Source: Unio delphinus
Taxonomy: Eukaryota; Mollusca; Bivalvia; Unionida; Unionidae
Length of the DNA: 64,000 nucleotides
Direction of reading: 5' to 3'
Assembly: GCA_029339505.1 (NCBI GenBank)
Contig: JAQISU010000057.1
Span: 5,786,001-5,850,000 of the forward strand
This document shows positions 20,537 to 29,428 of the stretch, piece after piece (the first letter of the stretch is position 1; each line of letters starts with the position of its first letter). The notes under the pieces were generated by a model, which had not been told where the DNA came from, did not search any database, and saw nothing but the letters and a program-made list of their open reading frames with translations. A program made the position numbers and the translations under genes.

Positions 20537-20704
20537 ATGGACAATTATCCGAATGACGGATACAACCCTTTGGAAAAGAAGGATCTATGTAGAGAGGCAA
20601 GGCTGTTTGAAGAGAGTCTTACTATACGGTCCAGAGCTGAGGAGAAGTTTAAGGAAGAGAAGAAGATCTGTGAAATGTCCTCTGTGTTAACAAAATACTG
20701 TTAA
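20537..20704 (+). CDS. Small 55-aa charged protein ending before a histone-type stem-loop
   Basis: ATG at 20537, TAA at 20702-20704. The product is hydrophilic and helical (RAEEKFKEEKKI) with no known domain. The stop lies 13 bp before the stem-loop at 20718, a spacing like that of the 7197 gene (17 bp), which supports this frame. The alternative frame from the ATG at 20457 (77 codons, Arg-rich) also ends before the stem-loop. It occupies the same position relative to the right direct repeat as the 194-aa gene does to the left one, but the proteins are not obviously related. Confidence 0.5.
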   Translation: MDNYPNDGYNPLEKKDLCREARLFEESLTIRSRAEEKFKEEKKICEMSSVLTKYC

Positions 20705-20717
20705 CATTACACATAAC

Positions 20718-20755
20718 GGCCCTTTTCAGGGCCACTCATAGGTCTCGAAAAGATA
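20718..20755 (+). terminator. Canonical histone 3' stem-loop plus purine-rich downstream element
   Basis: GGCCCTTTTCAGGGCC at 20718-20733 is identical to the hairpin at 7799, followed by CGAAAAGATA (20746-20755) in the same position. It matches the SLBP-binding hairpin and the placement of a U7 target. Confidence 0.8.
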
Positions 20756-21062
20756 TTAGCTTTCTTTGCCACCATATTTCCCCTTGTCACTAGACAGTCC
20801 CCTATACAAATCATTTTTCCCATGTTCCATTTCCCTTGAGGCTAGATAGACCCACTATGTTCAATTTCACTTGAGGCTAGATAGGCCCACTATGTTCAAT
20901 TTCCCTTGAGGCTAGATAGACCCAAATAGTTCCCATGTTAAATTTCCCTTGAGGCTAGATAGACCCACCATGTTAAATTCCCCTTGAGGCTAGAGTGCCC
21001 CAAGCTGTTTTTGACTGGATTTTCCATTGAGGCTAGATCGCCCCCTATTACTACTACTGCTG
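20734..21062 (+). repeat. Right direct repeat of element 1 (minisatellite)
   Basis: Same order of units and same strand as 7815-8172, ending in CCCCCTATTACTACT. The two differ by scattered substitutions and unit number, so they are not recently homogenised. Confidence 0.85.
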
Positions 21063-21590
21063 ATTGTTTTCTTTTTACTGTTTCATGTAGCAAAATTGTT
21101 GGCGGTTTTCCGTTTATATTCTCTTGTATTTTGGGCATATGCGCACAGAAAATATTAATAGTAACATTACTTTCCTTCCAAGCTCAACCAAAATATAATA
21201 ATAATACTAAAAAAATATGAACGAAAGTAATAATAAAAACAATGATGGGTTTTAACTTTATTCTTTTGCATGCAGTGCAGTCCTATTTGCCTTTTGACCA
21301 AATAAGCGTTTAATGACAGCTGCGGCAGATAAATCAAACTTACGCCTGTGATGATATTGATCGGCAATTTTTTGTTCATCAGTATCAACACAAACTTGTG
21401 GGGTGGGGTTGATTTATTGGACTTTGCACATTTCAGATTACTTGGTCAGTGAAATTGTTTTATTGTATTTCACTTTAGTGAATTATGAGAATTGTTTTCT
21501 TAAACAAATCGTTTAATTAACAGAATATTATTGTTATATTCACGATAGTCGGGTATGTCTGTATAGTCAATTTGAGACGAGACAGATTAT
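21063..21590. other. AT-rich spacer between the two virus-like elements
   Basis: No convincing coding frame, RNA gene or repeat apart from the sequence at 21557-21593, which recurs imperfectly on the same strand at 36643-36683 beyond element 2. Confidence 0.5.
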
Positions 21591-21595
21591 ATACC
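21591..21595. other. Target-site duplication ATACC (left) of element 2
   Basis: ATACC abuts the outer end of the left terminal repeat, and ATACC at 36504-36508 abuts the right one. A short direct repeat of this kind is the footprint of a retroviral-type integrase. Polintons usually give 6 bp; here 5 are certain. Confidence 0.7.
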
Positions 21596-21841
21596 AGCAG
21601 CAGAGAGGGTGAATCAGACAACATTTTTAGACAAGTTTTCACTGAAATCAGGCTTAAAACAATGAAATCAGGCAAAAAAATCAAGGAAATCAGGCAAAAA
21701 AATCAATGAAATCAGGCAAAAAATAATAATGAAAAATCAATGAAATCAATGAAATCAAAAAAATGACTAAGCCTCCATTCGATTTTCAACCGAATATTTG
21801 ATCCAGTCCGATACGATATCGTGTTCGAGGGTCATGTAAAT
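21596..21841 (+). repeat. Left terminal inverted repeat of element 2
   Basis: Starts AGCAGCAGAGAGGGTGAATC and continues through A-rich TGAAATCAGGCAAAAAA units to GTCATGTAAAT. It is the near-perfect reverse complement of 36282-36503; the left copy has one extra ~22-bp unit. The inner part contains the last codons of the packaging ATPase. Confidence 0.95.
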
Positions 21842-22457
21842 TTATTGTTACAAATCCGTGTGGGGCAGACTGAGCATGACTAAAGAAATTTCTAAATTGA
21901 TTGAAGTCCATATCAGAACACCATGTCTGCCAAATATTTCGCAGCGTATGTGTATCAACGCCGTTGAATACAGCAAGCATATTACAGTTATCTCTAATCA
22001 CTTTTGGAATCTGAGTGTAGCGTTGAGTGACATAGATCACATCAGTGTTTTTATGCCTGCCTCGGGAAAATATTCTAGCAGGATTTTTTTGATTATCTAA
22101 CATGACATCGTCGTATACAACTAAATTGTTGATACTTCCATCGAGGTCATTCACGGATGGCGCCTCGTCAATATCGGTTATAAATTCAATAACATCCTCG
22201 CCGGCAATCTCTAAAGCGTTTTCATTAAAATCTTTTAGCACTTCATAGCATCGTTGGTCGTCTACGCTAGGGGCAATTAAATACAACTTATCCCACTTCA
22301 TCCATCTCATTATTAAATTGAGCAACAATTGCGTTTTACCGGATCCAGATGGCCCGATTATAATTGCGCGGATAGAGTTTGGTAGCGCTGCATGATGCTT
22401 CACTGGTTCTCTTGTTTTAGTCGCTGAAAAATCAATTATATTCATATCTCTATACAT
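21786..22457 (-). CDS. A32/HerA-type DNA-packaging ATPase (element 2)
   Basis: 223 aa. Walker A GPSGSGKTQ (near residue 37), Walker B NLVVYDDVML, sensor VIYVTQRYTQIPK: the genome-packaging ATPase of Polinton-like viruses. The 3' end of the gene lies inside the left inverted repeat. Its ATG (22455-22457) is only 5 bp from the divergent ATG at 22463; the second Met (22443-22445) would leave 17 bp. Intact. Confidence 0.92.
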   Translation of the reverse strand: MYRDMNIIDFSATKTREPVKHHAALPNSIRAIIIGPSGSGKTQLLLNLIMRWMKWDKLYLIAPSVDDQRCYEVLKDFNENALEIAGEDVIEFITDIDEAPSVNDLDGSINNLVVYDDVMLDNQKNPARIFSRGRHKNTDVIYVTQRYTQIPKVIRDNCNMLAVFNGVDTHTLRNIWQTWCSDMDFNQFRNFFSHAQSAPHGFVTINLHDPRTRYRIGLDQIFG

Positions 22458-22462
22458 AAATT

Positions 22463-22991
22463 ATGGATCTATATTGCGTGAAGTGTAAGGCGCGTACTGG
22501 CACAGATGACTTGACGACGATTACAACTAAAAATAACCGATCAGCGCTTTCTGGTAAATGCGTACAGTGTAGTACAAAGAAATTTAGATTTGTTTCTAAA
22601 CCCAAGGAACCCAAGGAACCTTTAAAAAAAACGAGGAGGTGATATCGCTGCCAAATTAGCAAAACTCCCTGGAACCCCATGGGGGAAATACCCCGGAGAA
22701 AAACACCTTCCAGGGTATAGTTATTGTGGACCGGGAGCAAGACTTGATATCAGACTCAATGATCAAAATCAGCCCCGACCCGGTGAGGAACCAATAAACG
22801 CTATTGATAAGGCCTGTCACCTTCATGATGTTGCTTATAAAAGCAGCAATTTGCAACACAGGCATCTAGCAGATGTGAAATTAATTCATGCGTTGAATGC
22901 CATTCCTGATAAATCCTTCAAAGAAAAATTGGCTTCCTTTTTGATAAAATCGGCAATGAAAAGCAAATTGATGTTAGGTGCTGGTAATTAA
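22463..22991 (+). pseudogene. Zinc-ribbon + phospholipase A2-like virion protein, frameshifted
   Basis: The first frame (ATG 22463, TGA 22640) encodes a zinc ribbon with two CxxC pairs (YCVKCKA and KCVQCSTKKFRFV). After an eight-A run (22624-22631) the reading continues one base out, from about 22634 to the TAA at 22989-22991. That part carries a PLA2-like domain: Ca-loop GYSYCGPG and catalytic HD pair in ACHLHDVAY, as in the parvovirus VP1 N-terminal domain and Polinton PLA2 proteins. PLA2 domains in virions help breach endosomal membranes; here this is inferred. The zinc ribbon and PLA2 are commonly fused in such elements, so one gene broken in the A-run is the simplest reading. Confidence 0.75.
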
Positions 22992-22998
22992 TAACAAC

Positions 22999-23949
22999 AT
23001 GGAATCTATTTATTATTCCCCAAGATGATACTGGAGGGGTAACGCTGCAATCAGTAAACTCGCTAGCGCCGCAAAAGTGAAAAAAACCACTGCGGCTCAT
23101 TGGTTATCCAAACAGGCACTATGGCAAATTTATCTACCACCGCCTAAACAAATTCAATTCTCGCATTTTGATGTAACCGGACCCAATGAAGTTCATCAGG
23201 CTGATATATTATTTCTGCCACATGATCGTGGTTACAAATATGCGTTAACTGTAGTTGATATTGCAAGTCGATACAAAGAAGCAGAACCGTTAAAAACAAA
23301 ATCGGCCACTGAAGTCGCTTCTGCATTTGAAAGGATTTATCGAAGGAGTCCTCTGCACTGGCCAAATCTGTTACAAGTTGACCCGGGCAAGGAATTTCAG
23401 GGTGCAGTGTTATCTACAATGAAATATCACAATGTCGCTATCAGACGAGGGCATACTGCACTGCATCGTGATCAGGCCATTGTAGAACGGTTTAATAAAA
23501 CCCTTGCTGAGCGGTTATTTGGATATCAATATGCAAAAGAATTCATCCAAGAAAAAAGATCCCGTGAATGGGTTAAGAGATTACCAGGTGTAGTTACCGC
23601 ACTGAATAACGAGATTACTAGAACCATCAACATGAAACCTATCAACGCGATTAAAAAGAAGTCGATACCTGAAAAACCACAAAAGGATTTTAGCGTTTCC
23701 CAACCAATTCTTGGTAGTAATGTCATTGTGAGGTACTTATACGAACCAGGAGAGCTTGAGGGTGGTACAAAAAGGGCTACTGATCCTATTTGGAGTGTTA
23801 CTGCACACAAGATATCTAGTATAACACGATCTACGGGTAGACCTCCAATCTATAAACTGGATTCAACTGCCCCTCAGCGTGGGTTTACTAGACAACAATT
23901 ACAAGTAATTCCTGACGATACTCAATTACCACCGCATGGTCTTAACTAG
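22999..23949 (+). pseudogene. Retroviral-type integrase of element 2, with early in-frame TGA
   Basis: ATG at 22999. An in-frame TGA at codon 10 (23026-23028) interrupts it, but the frame is otherwise open to the TAG at 23947. The conserved N-terminal helical zone (YYSP then YWRGNAAISKL) precedes the catalytic triad: Asp in VHQADILF, Asp in LQVDPGKEF, Glu in QAIVERFN, with 34 residues between the last two. The C-terminal barrel segment ends in TRQQLQVIPDD. Unlike the element 1 integrase the active site is intact. Translation could in principle restart at a later codon, but the N-terminal domain would be lost. The tail overlaps the convergent HNH stop by 8 bp. Confidence 0.9.
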
Positions 23950-26900
23950 CACCCTTGCGTCTATTGCACTCAAGACAAGTCAACATCACATTATTTCTGA
24001 CATGACCGAGATTGTTATTTTTTCTGTCTACGGTGAATTGGCGAGGATCCTTATCCGAATACTGCCAACGCATTATACAATTGCAACTCGCGCAGTGATT
24101 ATTCTGTTGTTGCTTCAGAGTAATTATTAATTCAGCATCAATATCAAATTCTCGTTGTGTTTTTTTTGTCTTGTTGTTTGTAACCGGAGAGTTTTTTATC
24201 AATAATATCATCTAGTGTGGTGTCATTATCATCGCCAATGATTTCATCATCGCCTGACTCTGTCAGGACAATTCTTCGAAGTTGATTTATTTTTCGTACT
24301 CTGGATACTGAAAGATAGACTAAATTCGACCATTCTATGCGATTATCTACCATCCAAACAATTGTATCCGATATAGTCAATCCCTGTGAAGAATGTATCG
24401 TCGCTGCGTATCCTAGCGTCCATGGGGATTTATTAGCACGCAATGCATCTTCAACGACATTGATATCAACCAGCACAATATCATTTAATACGAGAATCTG
24501 CTTTTCACTCTGTCCTGGAATATCAACTTCAATGTTCTGTTTTCGTGTATCCGATGGCCTATAACAGAGGGGCACTGGAAGCGTTGCAAATTTTTGTTTA
24601 TGCAATTCAAATAATTTCATCTGAAGTGTGTCCCTGACTATTTTTCTACTTGCAATGATTAAATCATTTGGTCTCCACGCTTCCCAAAACTCATTCATGG
24701 GAGTTTCCGAAATTATTTCACGGGTTATTTCACACTGGATTCTATCCGGTTGTAATCTAATTAGTTTCTTCAATTCTTTTAATTCATTATCAAGTGATCT
24801 ATGATCGGTATCAATTTCTTCATAATAGTCTACAAAACCCTTTAGCCATTCATGGGGAGATGCACCGACAAATGGTGGTGGTTGGCCGTGATCACCGCAC
24901 ATGACGACTTTTGTATTCTTCAATAACAACCACTCAAGAAATATTTTTAAGACGTCTTCTGACACTGTGTCTATTTCATCCCAAATCATGATTTCAGGAA
25001 TAAATTTCTCTCCCATGCGCTCAGGAGTCCATTTATCTCCCTTCCATCGGAAAAAGCTGTGATAAGTGCAGGCATTTACCCCTCTCTGTATCATTTCTCT
25101 TGCAAGTCTGTGAGTCGGTGTTAGTACAATCATGTTTGGATTGGAAACACGAAATAACTCAATTGCCCGGGTTGTTTTTCCTGACCCGCCACAACCGTTT
25201 AAATAAACTGTTTTATATCTACAGATTGGATCAGAAATCGGTGGTGCACTAGAAAATTCTGAACACTGATTGCTTTCTAAGTAATTATTTTCAATGGTAA
25301 CATCTGCTGATTGAATATAATCATGAATCATTTCTTTCTTAATTCTCCATGATCCCCATTTCTCGTTGCCAGTAGCCTTTAAATCAGCCATTTTGCTATT
25401 TATGTAAAATGAGTCAGTAGCAACTCTAACTGCGGTGGTAGGAAATCTATTGATCATTGAAAATAAATTAATAGAAGCATAACCAAGCATAGAAGCTCTC
25501 AAATGTGTGTACTGCGGATGGTATCCATCATTGTAGGTAACAATTGTACCCAATTTGGTTCCATCGGACAGAAATGCGTCCTTACGATTGACATATAGGC
25601 CCCTATTCGTTAGATCCGCGATTACAAAATCGTATTCAGCGTTGTCTATAATCAATCGTGAAGAATATTTCGTATTATCATCTTTGCCACCTTGGGTAAA
25701 TTTACCGATTATTCTTCGTCCAAGATTTTTTGCTTCATTGTTTCTGATTTCAAATAACTGTTGGGACCAATCCATGATTTGTTGTTCATTAAAATCAGGA
25801 AACAGTTTTCGCTCTTCGCTAATTATTTTTTCTAGATCAGGTTGGGGTAACCAGACTGATTTCTGTGCTCGATAGGATATAATTGCTTCACTGACAATTA
25901 ATGATTTTAACATCTTACAATCAAGCATATACCGTAATAACACTATTGGCATCCAGTGTTTTTCAGACATGTGTTTACCAATCCAAAGATAACTACACGG
26001 ATGAAGTCCTTCAGCCATTTCAAATGATACTACACAAGCGAATCCGGTTAAATCAAAATCAGGAAGTGGTCCATTAATAGCAACACGGGTCATTTCGTGT
26101 GTAGGGTGTCCAAATCGTTTGAAATATTTCTCACACTCTCCATACCCAAGAAAACTTCCTGGATAACATGCAATCATATCAACTGAAATAACGGTATCAG
26201 CGGTGTATTTTGTGTTCCATAATCCCCCATGGCTGTATTCAAGACAGGACAATTTGACATCTGATAAAAACTCACTTCGGGTTGGTTTCCACGCGTTTTT
26301 CTTTCTAGCAAAATGTGCTGCAATGGATGGTACTGTGAAACAGTTTGCTAATAATTGATCGTTGTCTTCTCCGTCCCCAGAAAACTCACTAGCTAGTTGT
26401 TTCATTTGATTCTGCAGCTCTTCAGTACGGTATAATTCTCCGTTAGGCCTTACAAACTGATCAAATTTGCATTCTTCGTCTGAAGTACTATGAAATAGCC
26501 ACACTGACACAGGATCATTTTTACTCAAATGGTAAATAGCATCAAATAATTTCTGCTCTGAAAAAAACTCTTTGGTTTGGGATAGATATCTTACGGTTCT
26601 ATCCCGTGGGAATATTGTTACTGCAGATGACCACGCGTGTGCGTTATGATCAATAATTTCAATGCGGGTTCCCTGTGATTTATATTTCGATTCGTATAAT
26701 ACTTCTCCGGTGATTGTCCTTACCGATATTGGAAATCTTAATGATTTTTCTAATTTAGTTATATCCTGAATTGTTGCTCCATGCTCTTTTACCGTGAACT
26801 CCCACTCGGTTATTTTTTTTTCGTCTTAGATCAGTTAGTTTATTTCCCCGGAACGCATTTGTGAAGTGTTCTATTATTCGTTCTGCTACACAATTGAGCC

Positions 26901-27795
26901 CTGTCGAATATTTCATGGGTGCTAGTTTTGAAATATCAGGTTTTTCATTGAGCGGATAGATCCCGTAAACAACTGCTGTGACAGGATAAGATCTTTCGTA
27001 GTAGGGTTTATCAATTCCAGTCAAAATTCCCGGTTTTGAATCCTGATTCACGGTGACAGTTTTTTTGCCCCTGAGAATGGGTTCAAATTTATCCCTAATA
27101 ATCCATTTTCCACCATCACGGATAATGAATTTGATTCGGAAAAAATGACTTTTTTCCCCAATACGTGAAATGATCACTGCTGCTTTTTCATCATTCATGG
27201 TAGCGTCAACAACACCATCAATTCGAAATGTTGACCAACAATAAGATGCTCCATCACGCTTGAATTCATTAAAACAGTCTCTGATGGGTTTATCAAGAAT
27301 TTTATTCTTGGGTGTATTAGAAACTATATCAAGATTGAATTGAGCATCCTTCCATGGTGATCTCATGTTTCCGTCTCTTGGACGTTTGTTACGTTTTTTG
27401 GGTCTATCGCGATTAAATCTAGGATTGATTTTTAATAATCTCTTAAACTCTTTCATGTTTCCGTCTCTTGGACGTTTGTTACGTTTTTTGGGTTTATCGA
27501 TATTAAATTTAGGGTTAATTTTTAATAATCTCTTAAACTCTTTCATGTTTCCGTCTCTTGGACGTTTGTTACGTTTGTTTCCGTCTATTGGACGTTTTTT
27601 GGGTCTATCGAGATTAAATCTAGGATTGATTTTTAATAATCTCTTAAACTCTTTCATGTTTCCGTCTATTGGACGTTTTTTGGGTCTATCGAGATTAAAT
27701 CTAGGATTGATTTTCAATATTCTCTTGAACTCTCTATCGGTATTGAATTTAGCATTTTTCGAAGTCAATCTCTTGAACTTCATCATGCTATACAT
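23942..27795 (-). pseudogene. Giant fusion: basic repeats - family B-like polymerase - SF1 helicase - HNH-like tail
   Basis: One gene of about 1,280 codons in three frames, broken at T-runs 26813-26821 and 24160-24167 (plus strand). N-terminus: five 27-37-residue basic repeats (EFKRLLKINPRFN...PKKR). Then an unclassified domain (NCVAERIIEHFTNAF) that continues across the first break. The 794-codon middle frame has the polymerase palm (SVDMIACYPGSF near residue 117, VRVATDSFY near 370), then SF1 helicase motifs: NGCGGSGKTT (444), IMIWDEID (513), CGDHGQPPPF (543) and TIHSSQGLTISD near 700. The last frame holds C-x2-C plus FTVDR...CLECN of an HNH/endonuclease VII-like fold. It presumably copies the element. 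Helicase-fused polymerases of this kind are not the standard Polinton PolB. Confidence 0.85.
27363..27770 (-). repeat. ~90-110-bp in-frame coding repeats
   Basis: Five units coding EFKRLLKINPRFN..DRPKKR(N/P)... with a variable RPRDGN/RPIDGN linker. Identity between units is high at the nucleotide level, indicating recent expansion. The basic composition suggests a nuclear-localisation or DNA-binding extension. Confidence 0.8.
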
Positions 27796-27828
27796 AAAAC
27801 AAGTATTTAAATGAAAGTTTTATATATA

Positions 27829-28206
27829 ATGAACCAATGCAAATGGCTCATGATGGGAAATGTAACCCCGTGTAACAAATCATGCAGAAAAAATGAATAC
27901 TGTAGGTATCATATGCAAAGTTTTCGACGTGGAAGTCTTGGTCCGTTACCCTGTATTCGATGTGGGGTTGGGGTCAAGGGAAGATCACAATTGTGTATTG
28001 ATTGTGGTGGTAAGCGATATAAGGAATTGAAGCGTTATTATGATAAAAGAATAAAAAATGGACAATCCATCAGAAATTATGACCCTGAAAAAGTCTTTGA
28101 CCCTGATTACGTCACTGACAAAATCATAAGAACTCCGCAAGACTACATCGAAAGATTCTCCAGTGATGTAATTATTGAACCAAACACTGAATTAGACAAA
28201 CAATAG
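27829..28206 (+). CDS. Small Cys/His-rich zinc protein (element 2)
   Basis: About 125 aa from the ATG at 27829 (an in-frame ATG at 27811 is possible). The N-terminus has a C-x5-C-x4-C-x3-H cluster (TPCNKSCRKNEYCRYH), followed by two CxxC-type pairs (CIRCG and CIDCGGKRY) and a basic region. It looks like a compact double zinc finger. It is divergent from the polymerase gene, whose start is 33 bp away across an A/T-rich shared promoter. Function unknown; zinc proteins in this position often act in transcription or replication. Confidence 0.65.
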   Translation: MNQCKWLMMGNVTPCNKSCRKNEYCRYHMQSFRRGSLGPLPCIRCGVGVKGRSQLCIDCGGKRYKELKRYYDKRIKNGQSIRNYDPEKVFDPDYVTDKIIRTPQDYIERFSSDVIIEPNTELDKQ

Positions 28207-28216
28207 AATAGTATAT

Positions 28217-28711
28217 ATGAACCAAGAATTCAGACCACACCCAGTGATTACAAATTATGAAGCATCCAGTGATGGTGTTGTAAGACACTGTAGAATGAAG
28301 AAACCGGTCGGTTTTGTGAGTAATCAAGGGTATTTGAGGTTTACTGTTGGAAAGAAAACTTATCACAATCATCGTTTCGTATTTGAATGTTTTAATGGAT
28401 TGATCAAAGATGGTTTTGTTATTTATCACAAGGATTCTAATCCAAAGAATAATTCTGTATCAAATCTGCAGGCTATCACACTGAGTGAGAATTCCAAACA
28501 AGGAAAGACTGGCACTTGCAAAACGGTTGGGAAGAGACCTGTGACATCTTTGAATACAACAACTAATGAAGAAATGATTTTTCAATCAATGAATGAAGCC
28601 GGAAAATATTTCAATATTTGTCCGACTTCTGTACAAAAAGTTGCAGGGGGGATTTATCGATCGGCTATTTCAAAAAAGAACGGACAGAAAGTTCAATTTA
28701 GTTATATCTGA
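28217..28711 (+). CDS. NUMOD4/HNH homing endonuclease-like protein
   Basis: 164 aa. An N-terminal NUMOD4-like segment (FRPHPVITNYEASSDGVV) precedes an HNH core with FVFECFNGLIKDGFVIYHKD, NPKNNSVSNLQAIT and a following asparagine. The C-terminal NUMOD1-like segment is FQSMNEAGKYFNI...VAGGIYRSA. Such free-standing endonucleases are common passengers in large DNA viruses and phages. It is intact and sits 10 bp after the zinc-protein stop. Its stop (TGA) overlaps the next ATG by one base. It may be a selfish gene inside the virus-like element. Confidence 0.82.
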   Translation: MNQEFRPHPVITNYEASSDGVVRHCRMKKPVGFVSNQGYLRFTVGKKTYHNHRFVFECFNGLIKDGFVIYHKDSNPKNNSVSNLQAITLSENSKQGKTGTCKTVGKRPVTSLNTTTNEEMIFQSMNEAGKYFNICPTSVQKVAGGIYRSAISKKNGQKVQFSYI

Positions 28712-28755
28712 TGCGTCATATTTTTCAATTAGAGATATGTCATTCTTATAGAATA

Positions 28756-29088
28756 ATGAATTCTGAAAACATGAATAGCATCATAGTTGAAATAGCAAAA
28801 TTGAAAAATCAGGATATCAAACTATCAGATGGATTAAATCCTGATCAAATTGTGTCTGATTTTCAGGATATAGAATACGGGGTTAGCACTAACAAATATA
28901 TGCTACCCAAGAAGTATGCACTCATCAAAAGAATTCAGAATTCTATTAAAGACTCTCTTTCATTTTCCAGTGACATCAGTGTGTTCGTTCCGTTGTATAC
29001 TATCGTTGAAGGAATACGAAAAGAATTAGGTAACGAATACGAATTGAAAAAAGAAGTCAACTCTAAAATTAGAAACCTACGGCGTTAA
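28756..29088 (+). CDS. Unknown ~110-aa protein (element 2)
   Basis: Starts at MNSENMN (ATG 28756); an in-frame ATG at 28711 overlapping the previous stop is also possible. Mixed alpha-helical, charged, no motif recognised. Confidence 0.5.
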   Translation: MNSENMNSIIVEIAKLKNQDIKLSDGLNPDQIVSDFQDIEYGVSTNKYMLPKKYALIKRIQNSIKDSLSFSSDISVFVPLYTIVEGIRKELGNEYELKKEVNSKIRNLRR

Positions 29089-29169
29089 TTCAATTTTGAT
29101 TACCCGACCATTGATTGCCCGACCATTTTATCATCGACCCTCATTTTTTTTAGCCGACCCTCAAAGGAT

Positions 29170-29428
29170 ATGTCAAAAATAGAATGAGGAAACTGTGGTA
29201 TTAATTATTTTATATACAATTTCCACACTTTCCTCATCATTGATAGAAGCTGTTATAGGATGAAATAACACTTCCATGACCGTATCAAAAATCATCCGAC
29301 ATGTCAAAAAAGTGGAGAAACTGTGGTATTAATTATTTTATATACAATTTCCACACTTTCTCCATCAGTGATAGAAGGTGTCTCACGATGAAATAACACT
29401 TCCATGACTGTGTTAAAAATCATCCGAC
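29170..29428 (+). repeat. Two ~128-bp repeats, each with a 14-bp covarying hairpin, upstream of the 29429 gene
   Basis: Each unit begins CATCCGACATGTCA or similar and holds an inverted repeat around TATTAATTATTTTATATACAA. Copy 1 arms: 29185-29198 and 29223-29236. Copy 2 arms: 29313-29326 and 29351-29364. Arms differ between copies (GAGGAAA with TTTCCTC versus GGAGAAA with TTTCTCC) in a way that keeps pairing. The third repeat of the ATGTCA motif is the start codon of the next gene. It may be a promoter/leader duplication, an RNA structure or a replication origin. Confidence 0.75.

Larger units (their letters stand above)
7799..21062. mobile_element. Virus-like element 1: Polinton/adintovirus-type relic, capsid genes not found
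   Basis: About 13 kb. Minus-strand block 18.7 to 8.2 kb: family B polymerase, BIR protein, an unknown, packaging ATPase, small basic core-like proteins, a 251-codon unknown, integrase. At the right end, plus-strand genes at 18822 and 20537 flank a minus-strand gene at 19615. Integrase, A32/HerA-type ATPase and protein-primed PolB together define Polinton-like and adintovirus-like elements. No terminal inverted repeat is visible; the ends are direct repeats. No double jelly-roll capsid, penton or adenain protease frame is present. At least five in-frame stops and several frameshifts show decay. Base composition is clearly less AT-rich than the host introns. Confidence 0.85.

Noticed and set aside
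21167..21391. 74-codon minus-strand frame between the two elements
   Set aside because: Low-complexity, AT-rich, no motif or promoter signal.
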